Origin: Stutzerimonas chloritidismutans AW-1
GTDB lineage: Bacteria > Pseudomonadota > Gammaproteobacteria > Pseudomonadales > Pseudomonadaceae
Direction: 5' to 3'
NCBI RefSeq assembly: GCF_000495915.1
Contig: NZ_AOFQ01000062.1
Coordinates: forward strand, 1-64,000
DNA length: 64,000 nucleotides
A model generated the notes under the pieces. That model saw nothing but the letters and a program-made list of their open reading frames with translations. It had not been told where the DNA came from and ran no database searches. Position numbers and translations under genes: made by a program. This document shows, one piece after another, positions 8,426 through 18,480 of this stretch (its first letter is position 1; each line of letters begins with the position of its first letter).

Positions 8426-10399
8426 TCAGGCTCCTTGTGCGGCCATGCCCAGCGCTTCGCGCACGCGGGTCTTCACCTTGACTCGATAACGACGATCACT
8501 CGCCGCCAGCACACCGCCGAGCCCCATCATCAGCGCTCCGAGCCAGATCCAGCGAACGAAGGGCTTGATGTGAACACGCACGGCCCACGCCCCATCACCC
8601 AGCGGCTCACCCAGCGCGACATAAAGGTCGCGGGTGAAGCCCGCATCGATACCCGCCTCGGTCATCGGCATTTGCTGCACGGTGTACAGGCGCTTTTCCG
8701 GGTGCAGCGTGGCGATCTGCTTGTCGCCGTCGAGCACGCGAATGGTCGCCTTGTCCGACGTGAAGTTAGGTCCTTCGTGATGCACCGCGCCTTCGAAGAC
8801 GAACTCATAGCCGCCAAGTGACAGCGACTCCCCAGGAGCCAGGCGCAGATCGCGCTCCGCACTTTGGTGGCTGGTGAGTACCACGCCAATGGCACAGACC
8901 GCCAGCCCGAGGTGCGCCAGATGCATGCCCCAGTAGCTTGGCGCGAGGCTGCGCATGCCCTTGAACAAACCCTTGTGGCGCGTCTTGTCCAGCAGATCAC
9001 GGACGCCAGCGATCACCACCCAGGCCGCCAGCAAGGACACTGCAAGCACCGCCCAGTTGAAGTCACCGAACAGCAACGAGCCCAGACCACCAAGCACTAC
9101 GCTGGTGATCAGCACTGGCGTGAGCATGCCGAGCAACCACTTCAGCGGAGTGTCCTTCCAGCGCACCAGGATTCCGACACCCAACGTCAGCATCAGCGCG
9201 CCAATCAGCGGAACGAACATCGCATTGAAGTACGGTGGGCCGACGGAAAGCTTGGCACCGGACAATGCGTCCAGCAGCAGCGGATAGAGCGTGCCGAGGA
9301 GAATCATCGCCGTGGCGACGACCAACAGCAGGTTATTGACTAGCAGCAGAGTCTCGCGCGACCACAGGCCGAACCCGACCTGGCTTTTGACCACAGGCGC
9401 GCGCATGGCAAACAGCGTCAGCGAGCCGCCTACCACCATCAGCAGAAAGATCAGAATGAACACGCCACGCTCGGGATCGGTAGCAAACGCGTGCACCGAC
9501 GTCAGCACGCCGGAACGGACCAGGAAGGTCCCAAGCAGGCTCAGCGAGAACGCCGCGATTGCCAGCAACACGGTCCAGCTCTTGAACACGCCGCGCTTCT
9601 CGGTCACTGCCAAGGAGTGAATCAGCGCCGTACCGACCAGCCATGGCATGAAGGAAGCGTTTTCCACCGGATCCCAGAACCACCAGCCGCCCCAGCCGAG
9701 CTCGTAATAGGCCCACCAGGAGCCAAGGGCGATGCCCAGGCCGAGGAAGGCCCAGGCGACGAGCGTCCAAGGACGCGACCAGCGTGCCCAGGCCGCGTCA
9801 AGGCGACCACCGAGCAACGCGGCGATCGCAAAGGCGAACGCCACCGAGAAACCCACGTACCCCATGTAAAGCATGGGCGGGTGGACGATCAAACCGAAAT
9901 CCTGCAGTAGTGGATTGAGGTCACGTCCATCCATTGGAACCTGCGGCAGCAGCCGCTCGAAGGGGTTCGAGGTGACGATAAGAAAGAGCAGGAAACCGAT
10001 GCTGATCAAACCCATGACGCCGAGCACGCGCGCCAGCATGTCTTCCGGTAGCTGGCGGGAGAAGATCGCCACGGCAAAGGTCCAGCCGGCCAGGATGAAG
10101 GCCCACAGCAGCAAGGAGCCTTCGTGAGCGCCCCAGACTGCGCTGAACTTGTAGTACCAGGGCAAGGCACTGTTGGAGTTGTGGGCGACGTAGGCAACGG
10201 AGAAATCGTCGACCATGAAGGCGTAGGTCAGGCAGGCGAAGGAGAAACCGAGAAAGGCGAACTGACCCCAGGCCGCTGGTTGGGCCAGGCCCATCCACTG
10301 TCGGTCACCGCGCCAAGCACCGATCAGCGGCAGCGTGGCCTGGACCACTGCCAGGCACAGCGCCAGAATCATCGCCAGATGGCCGAGCTCGGGAATCAT
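8426..10399 (-). CDS. ccmF: Haem lyase subunit CcmF
   Basis: Large polytopic inner-membrane protein of the haem ligation complex with CcmH and CcmI. 657 residues with many hydrophobic segments, the Trp-rich WWD domain ([19 protein letters not shown]), and conserved histidines in the flanking loops (for example [12 protein letters not shown]). The periplasmic C-terminal domain ends in a final membrane segment. The start overlaps the ccmE stop by four bases. Confidence 0.97.
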   Translation of the reverse strand: MIPELGHLAMILALCLAVVQATLPLIGAWRGDRQWMGLAQPAAWGQFAFLGFSFACLTYAFMVDDFSVAYVAHNSNSALPWYYKFSAVWGAHEGSLLLWAFILAGWTFAVAIFSRQLPEDMLARVLGVMGLISIGFLLFLIVTSNPFERLLPQVPMDGRDLNPLLQDFGLIVHPPMLYMGYVGFSVAFAFAIAALLGGRLDAAWARWSRPWTLVAWAFLGLGIALGSWWAYYELGWGGWWFWDPVENASFMPWLVGTALIHSLAVTEKRGVFKSWTVLLAIAAFSLSLLGTFLVRSGVLTSVHAFATDPERGVFILIFLLMVVGGSLTLFAMRAPVVKSQVGFGLWSRETLLLVNNLLLVVATAMILLGTLYPLLLDALSGAKLSVGPPYFNAMFVPLIGALMLTLGVGILVRWKDTPLKWLLGMLTPVLITSVVLGGLGSLLFGDFNWAVLAVSLLAAWVVIAGVRDLLDKTRHKGLFKGMRSLAPSYWGMHLAHLGLAVCAIGVVLTSHQSAERDLRLAPGESLSLGGYEFVFEGAVHHEGPNFTSDKATIRVLDGDKQIATLHPEKRLYTVQQMPMTEAGIDAGFTRDLYVALGEPLGDGAWAVRVHIKPFVRWIWLGALMMGLGGVLAASDRRYRVKVKTRVREALGMAAQGA

Positions 10400-10863
10400 T
10401 TCGCGTACTCCTGCTTACCGCCCTCGTAGTGCTTCATCATGCCGCTCTTCTCCAGCGCCTGAGTTACTTCGGGCGGCATGTAGTTTTCGTCATGCTTGGC
10501 CAGCACTTCGTCGGCAACCAGAACACCCTCGGAATTGACCCGACCCAGCGCGACGATACCCTGCCCTTCGCGGAACAGGTCCGGGAGAATTCCCTGGTAA
10601 GTGATAGTGATCGCCTTGGCGCCATCAGTGACACGGAAGGCGACGCTGAGTGAGTCGTTGGTACGCTTCACCGAACCCTCTTCGACCAGGCCGCCTGCTC
10701 GAATCCGGGTGCCCTCAGGAGCCTCCCCCGCTGCGATCTGGGTCGGTGTGTAGAACAGGTTGATGTTCTGCTGCAGAGCGGACAACGCCAGCGCCACGGC
10801 GATACCGACACCGGCGAGGATCGCCAGGACGATGAAAAGACGCTTCTTGCGCACCGGATTCAC
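10396..10863 (-). CDS. ccmE: Haem chaperone CcmE
   Basis: Membrane-anchored periplasmic haem carrier that binds haem covalently before handing it to CcmF. N-terminal anchor (residues 8-30) and a beta-barrel OB-fold; the haem-binding His124 lies in [12 protein letters not shown] with Tyr128 close by. 155 residues. The GTG start overlaps the ccmD stop as GTGA. Confidence 0.96.
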   Translation of the reverse strand: MNPVRKKRLFIVLAILAGVGIAVALALSALQQNINLFYTPTQIAAGEAPEGTRIRAGGLVEEGSVKRTNDSLSVAFRVTDGAKAITITYQGILPDLFREGQGIVALGRVNSEGVLVADEVLAKHDENYMPPEVTQALEKSGMMKHYEGGKQEYAK

Positions 10864-11036
10864 TTCGACTCCTCCCGGCGCAAACGACGCGCCTCATCTT
10901 GCAGGTAACGCCGGCGTGCCAAGGCTGGCAGCGCGACGTTGAGAATCAGGACAGCCAGGCTGATGCCATAGGACGTCCAGACGTACACGCCATGATTGCC
11001 CATGGCGATGAAATCCGCGAAGGATGAAAAGTTCAC
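10860..11036 (-). CDS. ccmD: Haem exporter accessory protein CcmD
   Basis: A 58-residue protein starting [19 protein letters not shown] (initiator GTG), with one membrane segment ([18 protein letters not shown]) and a basic C-terminal tail ([18 protein letters not shown]). This is the normal CcmD plan: it holds the CcmABC-CcmE complex together. Its GTG overlaps the ccmC stop (GTGA) and its TGA overlaps the ccmE GTG in the same way, so three genes are chained by four-base overlaps. Confidence 0.93.
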   Translation of the reverse strand: MNFSSFADFIAMGNHGVYVWTSYGISLAVLILNVALPALARRRYLQDEARRLRREESK

Positions 11037-11788
11037 GAGTTGTTTCCTACCAGAGCCTTGACCTCATTCTTCACCCAGCTGGCGCGCGATTCGCGACGCA
11101 GCACTTCCAGGCGCATGCGCATCAGCAGCACCACGGTGAAGAAGCAGTAGAAGCCGATCACCATCACCAGGAGCGGCAGCCACATTTCCACTGGCATCGC
11201 CGGTTTTTCGGTGACGGTGAACGTTGCCGGCTGGTGCAGCGTGTTCCACCACTCCACCGAATACTTGATGATCGGGATGTTCACCACTCCAACGATGGCC
11301 AGCACAGCGCACGCCTTGGCCGCGCTGTCACGATTGCTGATCGCCTGTCCGAGCGCAATGATGCCGAAGTACAGAAACAGCAGGATGAGCATCGAGGTCA
11401 GCCGCGCGTCCCATACCCACCAGGCACCCCAGGTCGGCTTGCCCCAGACCGCGCCGGTCAACAGGGCGATAAAGGTCATCCAGGCGCCGATGGGGGCGGC
11501 CTGCTGCAGAGCCACATCGGCCAGCTTCATCTTCCAGACGAGCCCGACCACCCCCGCCACGGCAAGCATCACGTAGATCGACTGAGCGAGAAACGCAGCC
11601 GGCACGTGGATATAGATGATCCGGAAGCTGTTGCCCTGCTGGTAATCCTCAGGCGCGAACGCCAGACCCCAGACCACACCGACGCTGACCAGCAGCACGG
11701 CTGCCCAGGCAAGCCAGGGCAGCCAGCGGCCGCTGATCTCGTAGAACCATTTGGGTGAGCCCAGCTTGTGAAACCATGTCCAGTTCAT
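11033..11788 (-). CDS. ccmC: Haem exporter protein CcmC
   Basis: Polytopic inner-membrane protein that loads haem onto CcmE. 251 residues, six hydrophobic segments, and the WWD motif in [19 protein letters not shown] flanked by conserved histidines ([21 protein letters not shown]). It lies between ccmB (93-base gap) and ccmD (overlap). Confidence 0.96.
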   Translation of the reverse strand: MNWTWFHKLGSPKWFYEISGRWLPWLAWAAVLLVSVGVVWGLAFAPEDYQQGNSFRIIYIHVPAAFLAQSIYVMLAVAGVVGLVWKMKLADVALQQAAPIGAWMTFIALLTGAVWGKPTWGAWWVWDARLTSMLILLFLYFGIIALGQAISNRDSAAKACAVLAIVGVVNIPIIKYSVEWWNTLHQPATFTVTEKPAMPVEMWLPLLVMVIGFYCFFTVVLLMRMRLEVLRRESRASWVKNEVKALVGNNS

Positions 11789-11881
11789 CGGATGACTCGT
11801 CGTCCAGCGGGACCTTGCAAATGCAGGCCCCGAGATTCGTTACGTCGACCGGGTGTGAGCACCGGCCATCTGGGTGTGTCG

Positions 11882-12553
11882 CTATTCGCCAACGCTGATC
11901 TTCAGCCCGGCAGCTATCGCAAAGGGTGTAAGGGTAACGGCCAACGCAGTCAGACTGGCCAGCCAAAGCAGGTGACCGACTGCCGGCAGACCTTGCAACG
12001 ACGCTTGCAGGGCGCCGCTGCCGAGAATCAGTACCGGGATGTAGAGCGGCAGGATGAGCAACGCCAGCAGCAAGCCACCCCGCTTCAATCCTACCGTCAA
12101 CGCCGCGCCCACCGCACCGAGCAGACTCAGAATCGGCGTCCCCAGCAACAGTGAAACCAGCAGCACCGGAATGGTCCCAAGCGGCAGACCCAACATCAAG
12201 CCCAACAGCGGCGCCAGCAGCACCAGCGCCAACCCGGAAAAAGCCCAGTGCGCCAGTACCTTGGCGAGAACCAGGAGCGCGAGCGGGTGCGGCGAAACGA
12301 CCCACTGCTCGAGCGAGCCATCTTCGAAATCACTGCGAAAAAGACCATCCAGTGACAGCAGAACGGCCAATAGTGCTGCCACCCAGACCAAGCCGGGAGA
12401 GATGGTTTGCAGAAGCTGAGTCTCCGGCCCTACCGCAAGCGGGAACAACGCGATAACGATGGCGAAGAACACCAGCGGGTTGGCCAGCTCAGCCGGGCGA
12501 CGGAACAGCAGACGCGTCTCGCGCGCCAGCAGAAGAGTGAATACGCTGCTCAT
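11882..12553 (-). CDS. ccmB: Haem exporter ABC permease CcmB
   Basis: Membrane subunit of the CcmABC ABC-type complex that releases holo-CcmE. 223 residues with about six hydrophobic segments; the N-terminus [21 protein letters not shown] is typical of CcmB. Its ATG overlaps the ccmA stop by four bases. Confidence 0.95.
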   Translation of the reverse strand: MSSVFTLLLARETRLLFRRPAELANPLVFFAIVIALFPLAVGPETQLLQTISPGLVWVAALLAVLLSLDGLFRSDFEDGSLEQWVVSPHPLALLVLAKVLAHWAFSGLALVLLAPLLGLMLGLPLGTIPVLLVSLLLGTPILSLLGAVGAALTVGLKRGGLLLALLILPLYIPVLILGSGALQASLQGLPAVGHLLWLASLTALAVTLTPFAIAAGLKISVGE

Positions 12554-13197
12554 GCGGCTCGCTGTCCCAGATCGAGCTCACAGTAGCCGGTAGGCTTTTC
12601 CGTCAGGCTGTGGTGAGTGGTCAGTACGACCAGTCCGCCCTGCTCGCAATGCGCTGCGAGATGCCTCTCAAGCTGAGCCACGCCATGTTTGTCGAGGGCG
12701 GTAAATGGCTCATCGAGAATCCACAGCGGCGGTGGCGAGAGATACAGACGCGCCAACCCCACGCGGCGCTGCTGGCCAGCAGAAAGGGTATGACAGGGCA
12801 CGTCTTCGAACCCGCGCAGTCCCACTTCGGCAAGTGCATGCCATATCGCCTCGCGGCTGGCCGGCTGGTGCAACGCACAGAGCCAGGTGAGATTCTCCTC
12901 AGCTGTCAGCAAGCCCTTGATGCCAGCAGCATGGCCGATCCACAACAGGTTGCGTGCCAGTTCACCACGCTGAGCGCTGAGCGACCGGCCCTTGAGCAGC
13001 ACCTCGCCTGCGGTTGGTTGCATCAGGCCGCATAGCAGGCGCAGCAGACTGGTTTTGCCGCTGCCATTGGGCCCGGAAATCTGCAGCATTTCCCCACTCT
13101 CGAGACGCAGATCCAGCTTGTCGAAAAGCAGCCGCCAATCCCGTTCGCAAGCGAGGGCTACGGCTTCGAGAAAGGGAGTTGACACGGCTGGCGACAC
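12550..13197 (-). CDS. ccmA: Haem exporter ATP-binding protein CcmA
   Basis: ATPase of CcmABC. Walker [18 protein letters not shown], signature motif [14 protein letters not shown], Walker [13 protein letters not shown], and a switch histidine in LTTHH. 215 residues. First gene of the ccm operon. The intergenic region in front (13198-13321) is shared with a divergent FliK-like gene. Confidence 0.96.
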   Translation of the reverse strand: MSPAVSTPFLEAVALACERDWRLLFDKLDLRLESGEMLQISGPNGSGKTSLLRLLCGLMQPTAGEVLLKGRSLSAQRGELARNLLWIGHAAGIKGLLTAEENLTWLCALHQPASREAIWHALAEVGLRGFEDVPCHTLSAGQQRRVGLARLYLSPPPLWILDEPFTALDKHGVAQLERHLAAHCEQGGLVVLTTHHSLTEKPTGYCELDLGQRAA

Positions 13198-13321
13198 CTC
13201 AAGATGAAAAAGGCCTGGCCGCTATACTCAGGAAGCAGGGCCAGGCGGGCGGAATTATACATGGCAACCTTTGGTGCCGAGGGCCGCGAACGCGAAAGGT
13301 TGTAAGAGCATTTGAGGAAAG

Positions 13322-14851
13322 ATGACCGAGATCAAGAGTACCACTGCCCTGCCCCCAAGCAGCGCGCCGCGCCAGGCGGCAGCGGCGAATGACCTTGCTT
13401 TGAAACTGCTGCAACCAATGCAAGGCCTTCTGGCGGCTGGCGAAAACGCCGAAGCGGAGGTAGTCAGCATCAGGGAAGCGGCGCAGGCATTTCGGCTGGT
13501 GCTGCGGCTGACCATGGGCAGCGGGCGCCAGGCGACCGTCGAGGTCAGCAGCAACAAGGCGCCGCCACCCGGCACCGCATACGTCATCACCGCCCTGTCC
13601 GACACCCGGTTGCTGGCCGCTCCACAGATCGCCGGGCGCCAGCCCGCCTCGATGATCGACCTTCAGCAACTGCCGGTCGGCAGCGTCATCCAGGGCCGTG
13701 TCGTGGCGACCAGTCAACAGCAATCGGAGGACGGGCAGAAGATCTTCAAGGCGGTCATCAGCCTGCTCAACAGCCCCGTCGCTGGACAGAAGCTGAATAT
13801 CGAATCAGCCAACCCGCTGGCACTCGGCAGCCTGCTGACAGCGCAGGTCAAGGGCGACCAATCCCTCGCATTCCTTCCGCTGAGCGGACGCCTCGATCAG
13901 CTGCATCTCGGCGAGCAACTGGGCGCCCAACACAACCGCCAGGCCTCGCTGGAAGGCCTGTTCAAGGCTCTACAGGGTGGTACCGGGGCTCTCCCCGAGG
14001 GGCTGCGCGGCGCCGCCGAAAAACTGCTGGGGCTGATACCCCAAATGCAGCAACTGGGCGATGCCAAGGCACTCGCCGCAGCGCTGGCCAGGAGCGGCGT
14101 GTTCCTTGAGGCGCGCTTGCTGGCCGGGCAAACCGAAGGACTGCAGGGCGACCTCAAGGCTGGGCTGCTGCGCCTACTGGCGCAAATGCCCAATCTTCCA
14201 GGTAGCACGCCGCTGGCCAGCGCCCAGGCCAGTGCCGCCATGGGCCAGTCGTTGCCTGCATTTGCGCGGCAAGCGCTGGGCTCCCTGGCGCAAAGCAATG
14301 TCCGTCAGCTCGCGCTGGGGTTCCCGCTACCAACCCGACTGCCGCCTGGCCTGGAAGAAGAAGCCGACCTCGAAATGCTGCTCAAGCTCGCAGCCGCCGC
14401 GGTATCCAGGCTGCAGACCCATCAACTGTCCAGTCTCGCGCAGACACAAATCGGCCCGGACGGCGCCCTCCTCACCACCTGGCAGCTGGAGCTGCCAATG
14501 CGCGACCAGCGCGATATCGTGCCGCTGCAAATCAAGCTGCAGCGCGAAGAAGAGCCGAGAAAGCAGGAAAAGGAGCGTGGCGAGCCGCTCTGGAAGATCG
14601 AACTCGCATTCGATGTCGCACCACTCGGGCCACTGCAAGTTCAAGCACAGTTGACGCGCGGCACCCTCACCAGCCAGCTGTGGGCCGAGCGCAGTGCCAC
14701 GGCCCAGTTGGTGGCGACCGAACTTACCCATCTGCGTGAGCGCCTACAGGCAGCCGGGCTGAGTGTCGGAGAACTGAGCTGCAGGCAAGGAACGCCACCG
14801 CAGGGTCCGAGCACCAATCTGGAGCAACGCTTCGTGGACGAAAAGGCATGA
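13322..14851 (+). CDS. FliK-family hook-length-control-like protein
   Basis: A 509-residue protein with a long Ala/Gln/Leu-rich N-terminal part and a C-terminal flagellar-hook domain of FliK type (about residues 385-485: WQLELPMRDQRDIVPLQIKL, then VAPLGPLQVQAQL). The canonical fliK is elsewhere in the window, so this is a second FliK-like protein. Its stop overlaps the next gene, a stand-alone FlhB C-terminal domain, by four bases (ATGA). FliK and FlhB-C are the two partners of the export specificity switch, so the pairing is meaningful. Confidence 0.85.
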   Translation: MTEIKSTTALPPSSAPRQAAAANDLALKLLQPMQGLLAAGENAEAEVVSIREAAQAFRLVLRLTMGSGRQATVEVSSNKAPPPGTAYVITALSDTRLLAAPQIAGRQPASMIDLQQLPVGSVIQGRVVATSQQQSEDGQKIFKAVISLLNSPVAGQKLNIESANPLALGSLLTAQVKGDQSLAFLPLSGRLDQLHLGEQLGAQHNRQASLEGLFKALQGGTGALPEGLRGAAEKLLGLIPQMQQLGDAKALAAALARSGVFLEARLLAGQTEGLQGDLKAGLLRLLAQMPNLPGSTPLASAQASAAMGQSLPAFARQALGSLAQSNVRQLALGFPLPTRLPPGLEEEADLEMLLKLAAAAVSRLQTHQLSSLAQTQIGPDGALLTTWQLELPMRDQRDIVPLQIKLQREEEPRKQEKERGEPLWKIELAFDVAPLGPLQVQAQLTRGTLTSQLWAERSATAQLVATELTHLRERLQAAGLSVGELSCRQGTPPQGPSTNLEQRFVDEKA

Positions 14852-15180
14852 CCGACAAGCAGCCACGCCAGGCAATCGCGCTCAGCTATGACGGTGTCAA
14901 CGCGCCAAGTCTGAGCGCCAAGGGTGATGACGAGCTGGCCGAGACGATCCTCGCCATCGCTCGGGAACATGAGGTGCCGATCTACGAGAACGCCGATCTG
15001 GTGAGATTGTTGGCCAAACTGGAGCTGGGCGACGAGATCCCGGAAGCGTTATACCGCACCATCGCGGAGATCATCGCCTTTGCCTGGTACCTCAAGGGCA
15101 AATGCCCGCCAGGGTTCCACGAACGGAGCTCAGGCGAACCAGCGCCGCCCCTGCCGCAACTCAGTGGGCCTGCGCGTTGA
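14848..15180 (+). CDS. Stand-alone FlhB C-terminal-like protein (FhlB/EscU family)
   Basis: A 110-residue soluble protein that aligns by eye with the part of FlhB after the autocleavage site: AIALSYDG here versus VALKYDGDKGGAPRLVAKG in FlhB, then REHEVPIYENADLVRLLAKL and a matching C-terminal helix EALYRTIAEIIAFAWYLKGK. It has neither the membrane domain nor the NPTH motif. Such FlhB paralogues can partly replace the cleaved FlhB-CC fragment in enterobacteria. It is coupled to the FliK-like gene upstream and overlaps the convergent rhodanese gene by about 20 bases. Confidence 0.85.
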   Translation: MTDKQPRQAIALSYDGVNAPSLSAKGDDELAETILAIAREHEVPIYENADLVRLLAKLELGDEIPEALYRTIAEIIAFAWYLKGKCPPGFHERSSGEPAPPLPQLSGPAR

Positions 15181-15601
15181 GTACGACGGCTGCACGATCT
15201 TCACCAGTGACCTGAGGGAGATCGTGCAGCTGCCAGGCGAAATAGCCGGCACGAAAATAGAACACCCGCTGGTAGCCCCAGGCCACGGCCATTCTTGCGG
15301 CTTCCGCGCTGCGCGGGCAGATTTCGCTGTCGCAGTAAATCACCAGCGGAAGCTCACGCGGCCACTCCGGCCCGGCCAGGCTGACGAAATCACTGGCCAG
15401 ATCGAAGTGCACGGCGCCTTCCACGTGGCCCCATAACCATTCGCGGTCGGCACGCACATCGATGAAGACGGCGCCCAGTTCATGAAGGCGCTTGGCTTGA
15501 AAGACGTTTACGGTCATTGCGCCGTCCACATCGTCTGGCGCCTCGACGGCCTGAGCGCCAAGCGAAACCAGGAACAGCAACAGAATGAGAGTAAGCCGCA
15601 T
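15161..15601 (-). CDS. Periplasmic rhodanese-like protein
   Basis: 146 residues: a signal peptide (MRLTLILLLFLVSLGAQAVEA), then one rhodanese domain (AVFIDVRADREWLWGHVEGAVHF). The active-site loop is VIYCDSEICPRSAEAAR. The start is the second of two adjacent ATGs, which lies six bases after GGAGG. Exported single-domain rhodaneses may carry or sense sulphane sulphur; no specific role can be read. It is convergent with the FlhB-like gene. Confidence 0.85.
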   Translation of the reverse strand: MRLTLILLLFLVSLGAQAVEAPDDVDGAMTVNVFQAKRLHELGAVFIDVRADREWLWGHVEGAVHFDLASDFVSLAGPEWPRELPLVIYCDSEICPRSAEAARMAVAWGYQRVFYFRAGYFAWQLHDLPQVTGEDRAAVVLNAQAH

Positions 15602-15737
15602 CATTGCCCTCCTCGTCCCAAGCATGGGACCTGGACAAGCTCAGCAATGCCAAGCTGATACGGATTGGAATGTGCAGAGTGTGGGAGGTTCCGGCACAAG
15701 GTCCGGAAGGGACGACCAGTCGACGGAAAAACCGCAA

Positions 15738-16151
15738 TCAGGGTTTCTTGCGAGCCTGATGCAGTTTGCTCATCAGCTCCGCTTCGGATTGCGACAGGCC
15801 ACAGGACTGCGTCAGGTCGTCGACGCTTGCGCCCATGCCGACCAGTTTGGCCGCCTGGGAGAAGGAGAAGTTGTTGGGGTCGCGCTGTTCCAGCTGGGTG
15901 AGCTTGTCCGGCAACGGCGCCAGCGTGCGACTCAACTCACGCAACTCATCGCCCATGCGCAAGCTGCCTTCCAGATAGGCATCCAGGCGGCTGCTCAGCT
16001 CCTTGATGCGCTTATCCCTGTTCGCATCGCGTTGCTGCTGTTGTTCGGCCAGAAACCGCTGCCGCCTGAGCAGCCACAGGCAGAAGCCCAGCAGCCCAAG
16101 ACAGCAGAAGGCCAGCGCAACCAACGCTGCGACCAGCGACGCGATCAGCAT
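15738..16151 (-). CDS. DUF2802 membrane-anchored coiled-coil protein
   Basis: 137 residues: an N-terminal membrane segment (about 3-29, MLIASLVAALVALAFCCLGLL), a basic coiled-coil stretch, and a C-terminal helical domain ending GLSQSEAELMSKLHQARKKP, a DUF2802 pattern. A gene of this type follows cheW in the pseudomonad chemotaxis cluster. It starts three bases after the cheW stop. Function is unknown; the place suggests a link to motility or the chemosensory array. Confidence 0.8.
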   Translation of the reverse strand: MLIASLVAALVALAFCCLGLLGFCLWLLRRQRFLAEQQQQRDANRDKRIKELSSRLDAYLEGSLRMGDELRELSRTLAPLPDKLTQLEQRDPNNFSFSQAAKLVGMGASVDDLTQSCGLSQSEAELMSKLHQARKKP

Positions 16152-16154
16152 GTA

Positions 16155-16634
16155 TCAGATGCTCTCAAGCTCGGCCCATTCTTCTTCGCTCATCATCTTG
16201 TCGAGTTCGACCAGAATCAGCAGCTCGCCGTTCTTGTTGCAGACGCCCTGAATGAATTTGGCCGACTCATCATTACCGACGTTGGGCGCAGTTTCGATCT
16301 CGGATTGGCGAAGATAGACCACCTCGGCAACGCTATCGACCATGATGCCGATGACCTGACGATCCGCCTCGATGATCACGATTCGAGTATTGTCCGATAC
16401 CGACGCGGTTTCCAGGCCGAAACGCTGACGCGTGTCGATCACCGTCACCACATTGCCGCGCAGGTTGATGATGCCGAGCACATAGCTCGGAGCACCCGGT
16501 ACCGGCGCGATCTCGGTATAACGCAACACCTCCTGGACCTGCATCACGTTGATACCGTACGTCTCGTTGTCCAGACGGAAGGTCACCCATTGCAGTACAG
16601 GATCTTCGGAACCCTGCGCAGACGTCATCTTCAT
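16155..16634 (-). CDS. cheW: Chemotaxis coupling protein CheW
   Basis: Links receptors to CheA in the chemosensory array. 159 residues from the ATG at 16634 (MKMTSAQGSEDPVLQWV), which has a purine-rich ribosome site in GAAGGTGGGG just upstream; an upstream ATG would add 19 residues unlike CheW. The two SH3-like subdomains are visible, with core motifs VLRYTEIAPVPGAPSYVLGI and NLRGNVVTVIDTRQRFGL. Last core chemotaxis gene of the run. Confidence 0.95.
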   Translation of the reverse strand: MKMTSAQGSEDPVLQWVTFRLDNETYGINVMQVQEVLRYTEIAPVPGAPSYVLGIINLRGNVVTVIDTRQRFGLETASVSDNTRIVIIEADRQVIGIMVDSVAEVVYLRQSEIETAPNVGNDESAKFIQGVCNKNGELLILVELDKMMSEEEWAELESI

Positions 16635-16717
16635 AGCCCCACCTTCTTCAGTTACCGCAATGGCGGTCGATTCTATCGCCGGGCCGCGCAACAGGCGCGA
16701 CCGTCAATTGTTTGCTT

Positions 16718-17518
16718 TCAATGCGTCCGCGGCTTCGTCGCGCCCTGCATCTGTTTCACAGCGCCACTGGCGATCAGCTCGGCCAGCGCAGTCACGTCGA
16801 CCAGCGCGCACATATGCTCGATTACCGTACCGGCCAGCCATGGACGCTGGCTGCGCTGCGTACGCCACTTGACCTCACTGGGGTCGAGGCGAATCGAGCG
16901 ACTGACCTGATGGACCGCCAGCCCCCATTCGTAGCCCTGAACCGAGATCACGTACTGCAACCCCTCGCGGAAGTCGTCACGATACCGATCAGGCATCACC
17001 CAGCGCGCGGTGTCCAGCACCTTCAGATTGCCTGACTGGCTCGGCAGTATGCCAAGAAACCAGTCGGGCTGACCGAACAGCGGCGTCAGTTCCTGCCCGG
17101 CCAGCGGATAGATGGAGCCCAGGCACACCAGCGGCACCGCCAGGGTCAACCCTGCCACATCGAACAGCAGACACTCGAAAGGCTCCTCACCCCAACCCGG
17201 ATGGGCGTCAGGCACGGCTTCGACTGGCTCGCTGGGCAGCTGCGGCGCAACCTCGAGCGCCACGACCGGCTCAAGAGTCGGCACCGAAGGCATCGTCAGA
17301 GGCGCTTCCACCACGGGCGGCGGCGCCGGCTGGACTATTTCAAGACGCGGCGGTTGGCTCTGCCGCGTATCACGCAGTTGCTCCTCGAGCACGGCCGCCT
17401 GGAATTCGTCCTGACTGACCGAGTCGGCCAGTTCGATGGCAGCGTCCTGCAACAGCCCATCGAGATAGGACTGCAGCGCCTGCTGGGATCGGGTTTCGGT
17501 TAGGACGGTGCGGCTCAT
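16718..17518 (-). CDS. parP: CheW-domain protein ParP
   Basis: 266 residues. The N-terminal half is a Pro/Glu-rich, low-complexity region; the C-terminal half (from about residue 110) is a CheW-like domain (FECLLFDVAGLTLAVPLVCL, later PDWFLGILP and YVISVQGYEWGLAV). The position between parC and cheW and the CheW-like fold match ParP, which in Vibrio binds CheA and ties the array to the pole together with ParC. The name rests on synteny and domain. Confidence 0.82.
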   Translation of the reverse strand: MSRTVLTETRSQQALQSYLDGLLQDAAIELADSVSQDEFQAAVLEEQLRDTRQSQPPRLEIVQPAPPPVVEAPLTMPSVPTLEPVVALEVAPQLPSEPVEAVPDAHPGWGEEPFECLLFDVAGLTLAVPLVCLGSIYPLAGQELTPLFGQPDWFLGILPSQSGNLKVLDTARWVMPDRYRDDFREGLQYVISVQGYEWGLAVHQVSRSIRLDPSEVKWRTQRSQRPWLAGTVIEHMCALVDVTALAELIASGAVKQMQGATKPRTH

Positions 17519-17605
17519 GGAACGAACTCGTTATGAGAATCTGAACAGGCTATCGGCCACTGGCGCGACAAACTTGAGCTGGCAGGCGCCGAGCGGCATG
17601 GCACT

Positions 17606-18394
17606 TCACGCCACCTGCGGAGACACTTGCGAGGCCAGCAGATGCTTGAGCAAGGCCCGATAGGCAAGAACCGCACGACTGGTCGGATCGAACTGCGAAG
17701 GCGCCAGGCCGGCGCGGCTGGCATCGCGCAGCCGTGTATCGACCGGGATGAACGCTGGCCAGAGATGATCGGCATAACCGGCTCGCAGTACCTTGAGCGT
17801 ATTCATCGAGGCCTGGGTGCGGCGGTCGAACAAGGTCGGCACGATGGTGTAAGGCAGCGCTTGCTTGCGCGAACGGTTGATCATCGACAGCGTGCTAACC
17901 ATTCGCTCGAGACCCTTCATCGCCAGAAACTCCGTCTGCACCGGAATCACCAGCTGCTGACTGGCAGCCAGCGCGTTGACCATCAGCACACCGAGCAGCG
18001 GCGGGCTGTCTATGATGGCGTAATCGAAGTCCTGCCAAAGCTGCGACAGGCTCTTGGCAATGACCAGCCCGAGGCCGTTCTGCCCGGGCGACTGGCGCTC
18101 GAGTGTCGCCAGCACGGTACTGGAAGGCATCAGCGAGATACGCTCGTGACTGGTGGCCAGCAGCAGCTGCCACGGCAGGCCATCCGGCACGGTACCCTGG
18201 TGCTGGAAGAGATCGAAGACGCTATGGTCCAGGTTATCGGGATCATGCCCGAAATAGCTGGTCATCGACCCATGCGGATCCAGATCCAGCACGACGACGC
18301 GCTTGCCGGAATCGGCCAGCAAGCCCGCCAGTGCGATCGACGTAGTGGTCTTGCCCACCCCACCCTTTTGATTGGCTACAGCCCAGACTCTCAT
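17606..18394 (-). CDS. parC: ParA-like ATPase ParC (polar positioning of chemotaxis array)
   Basis: Soluble Walker-type ATPase of 262 residues from the ATG at 18394 (MRVWAVANQKGGVGKTT); the frame is open 17 codons further up without a family match. Deviant Walker A KGGVGKTT, Walker A' VVVLDLDPHGSMTSYF, and Walker B YAIIDSPPLLGVLM. It sits between motD and parP. In Vibrio the ParA-like ParC controls polar placement and inheritance of chemosensory clusters; the same job is inferred here. It is not topoisomerase IV ParC. Confidence 0.85.
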   Translation of the reverse strand: MRVWAVANQKGGVGKTTTSIALAGLLADSGKRVVVLDLDPHGSMTSYFGHDPDNLDHSVFDLFQHQGTVPDGLPWQLLLATSHERISLMPSSTVLATLERQSPGQNGLGLVIAKSLSQLWQDFDYAIIDSPPLLGVLMVNALAASQQLVIPVQTEFLAMKGLERMVSTLSMINRSRKQALPYTIVPTLFDRRTQASMNTLKVLRAGYADHLWPAFIPVDTRLRDASRAGLAPSQFDPTSRAVLAYRALLKHLLASQVSPQVA

Positions 18395-18480
18395 TGATCT
18401 TCCACCCGGCGAAGCTGACCGGAACGGCATTGCCTGAAACGGCAAAGCGACGGTGTTTTGACGACTGCGCCCTGAAGCGC

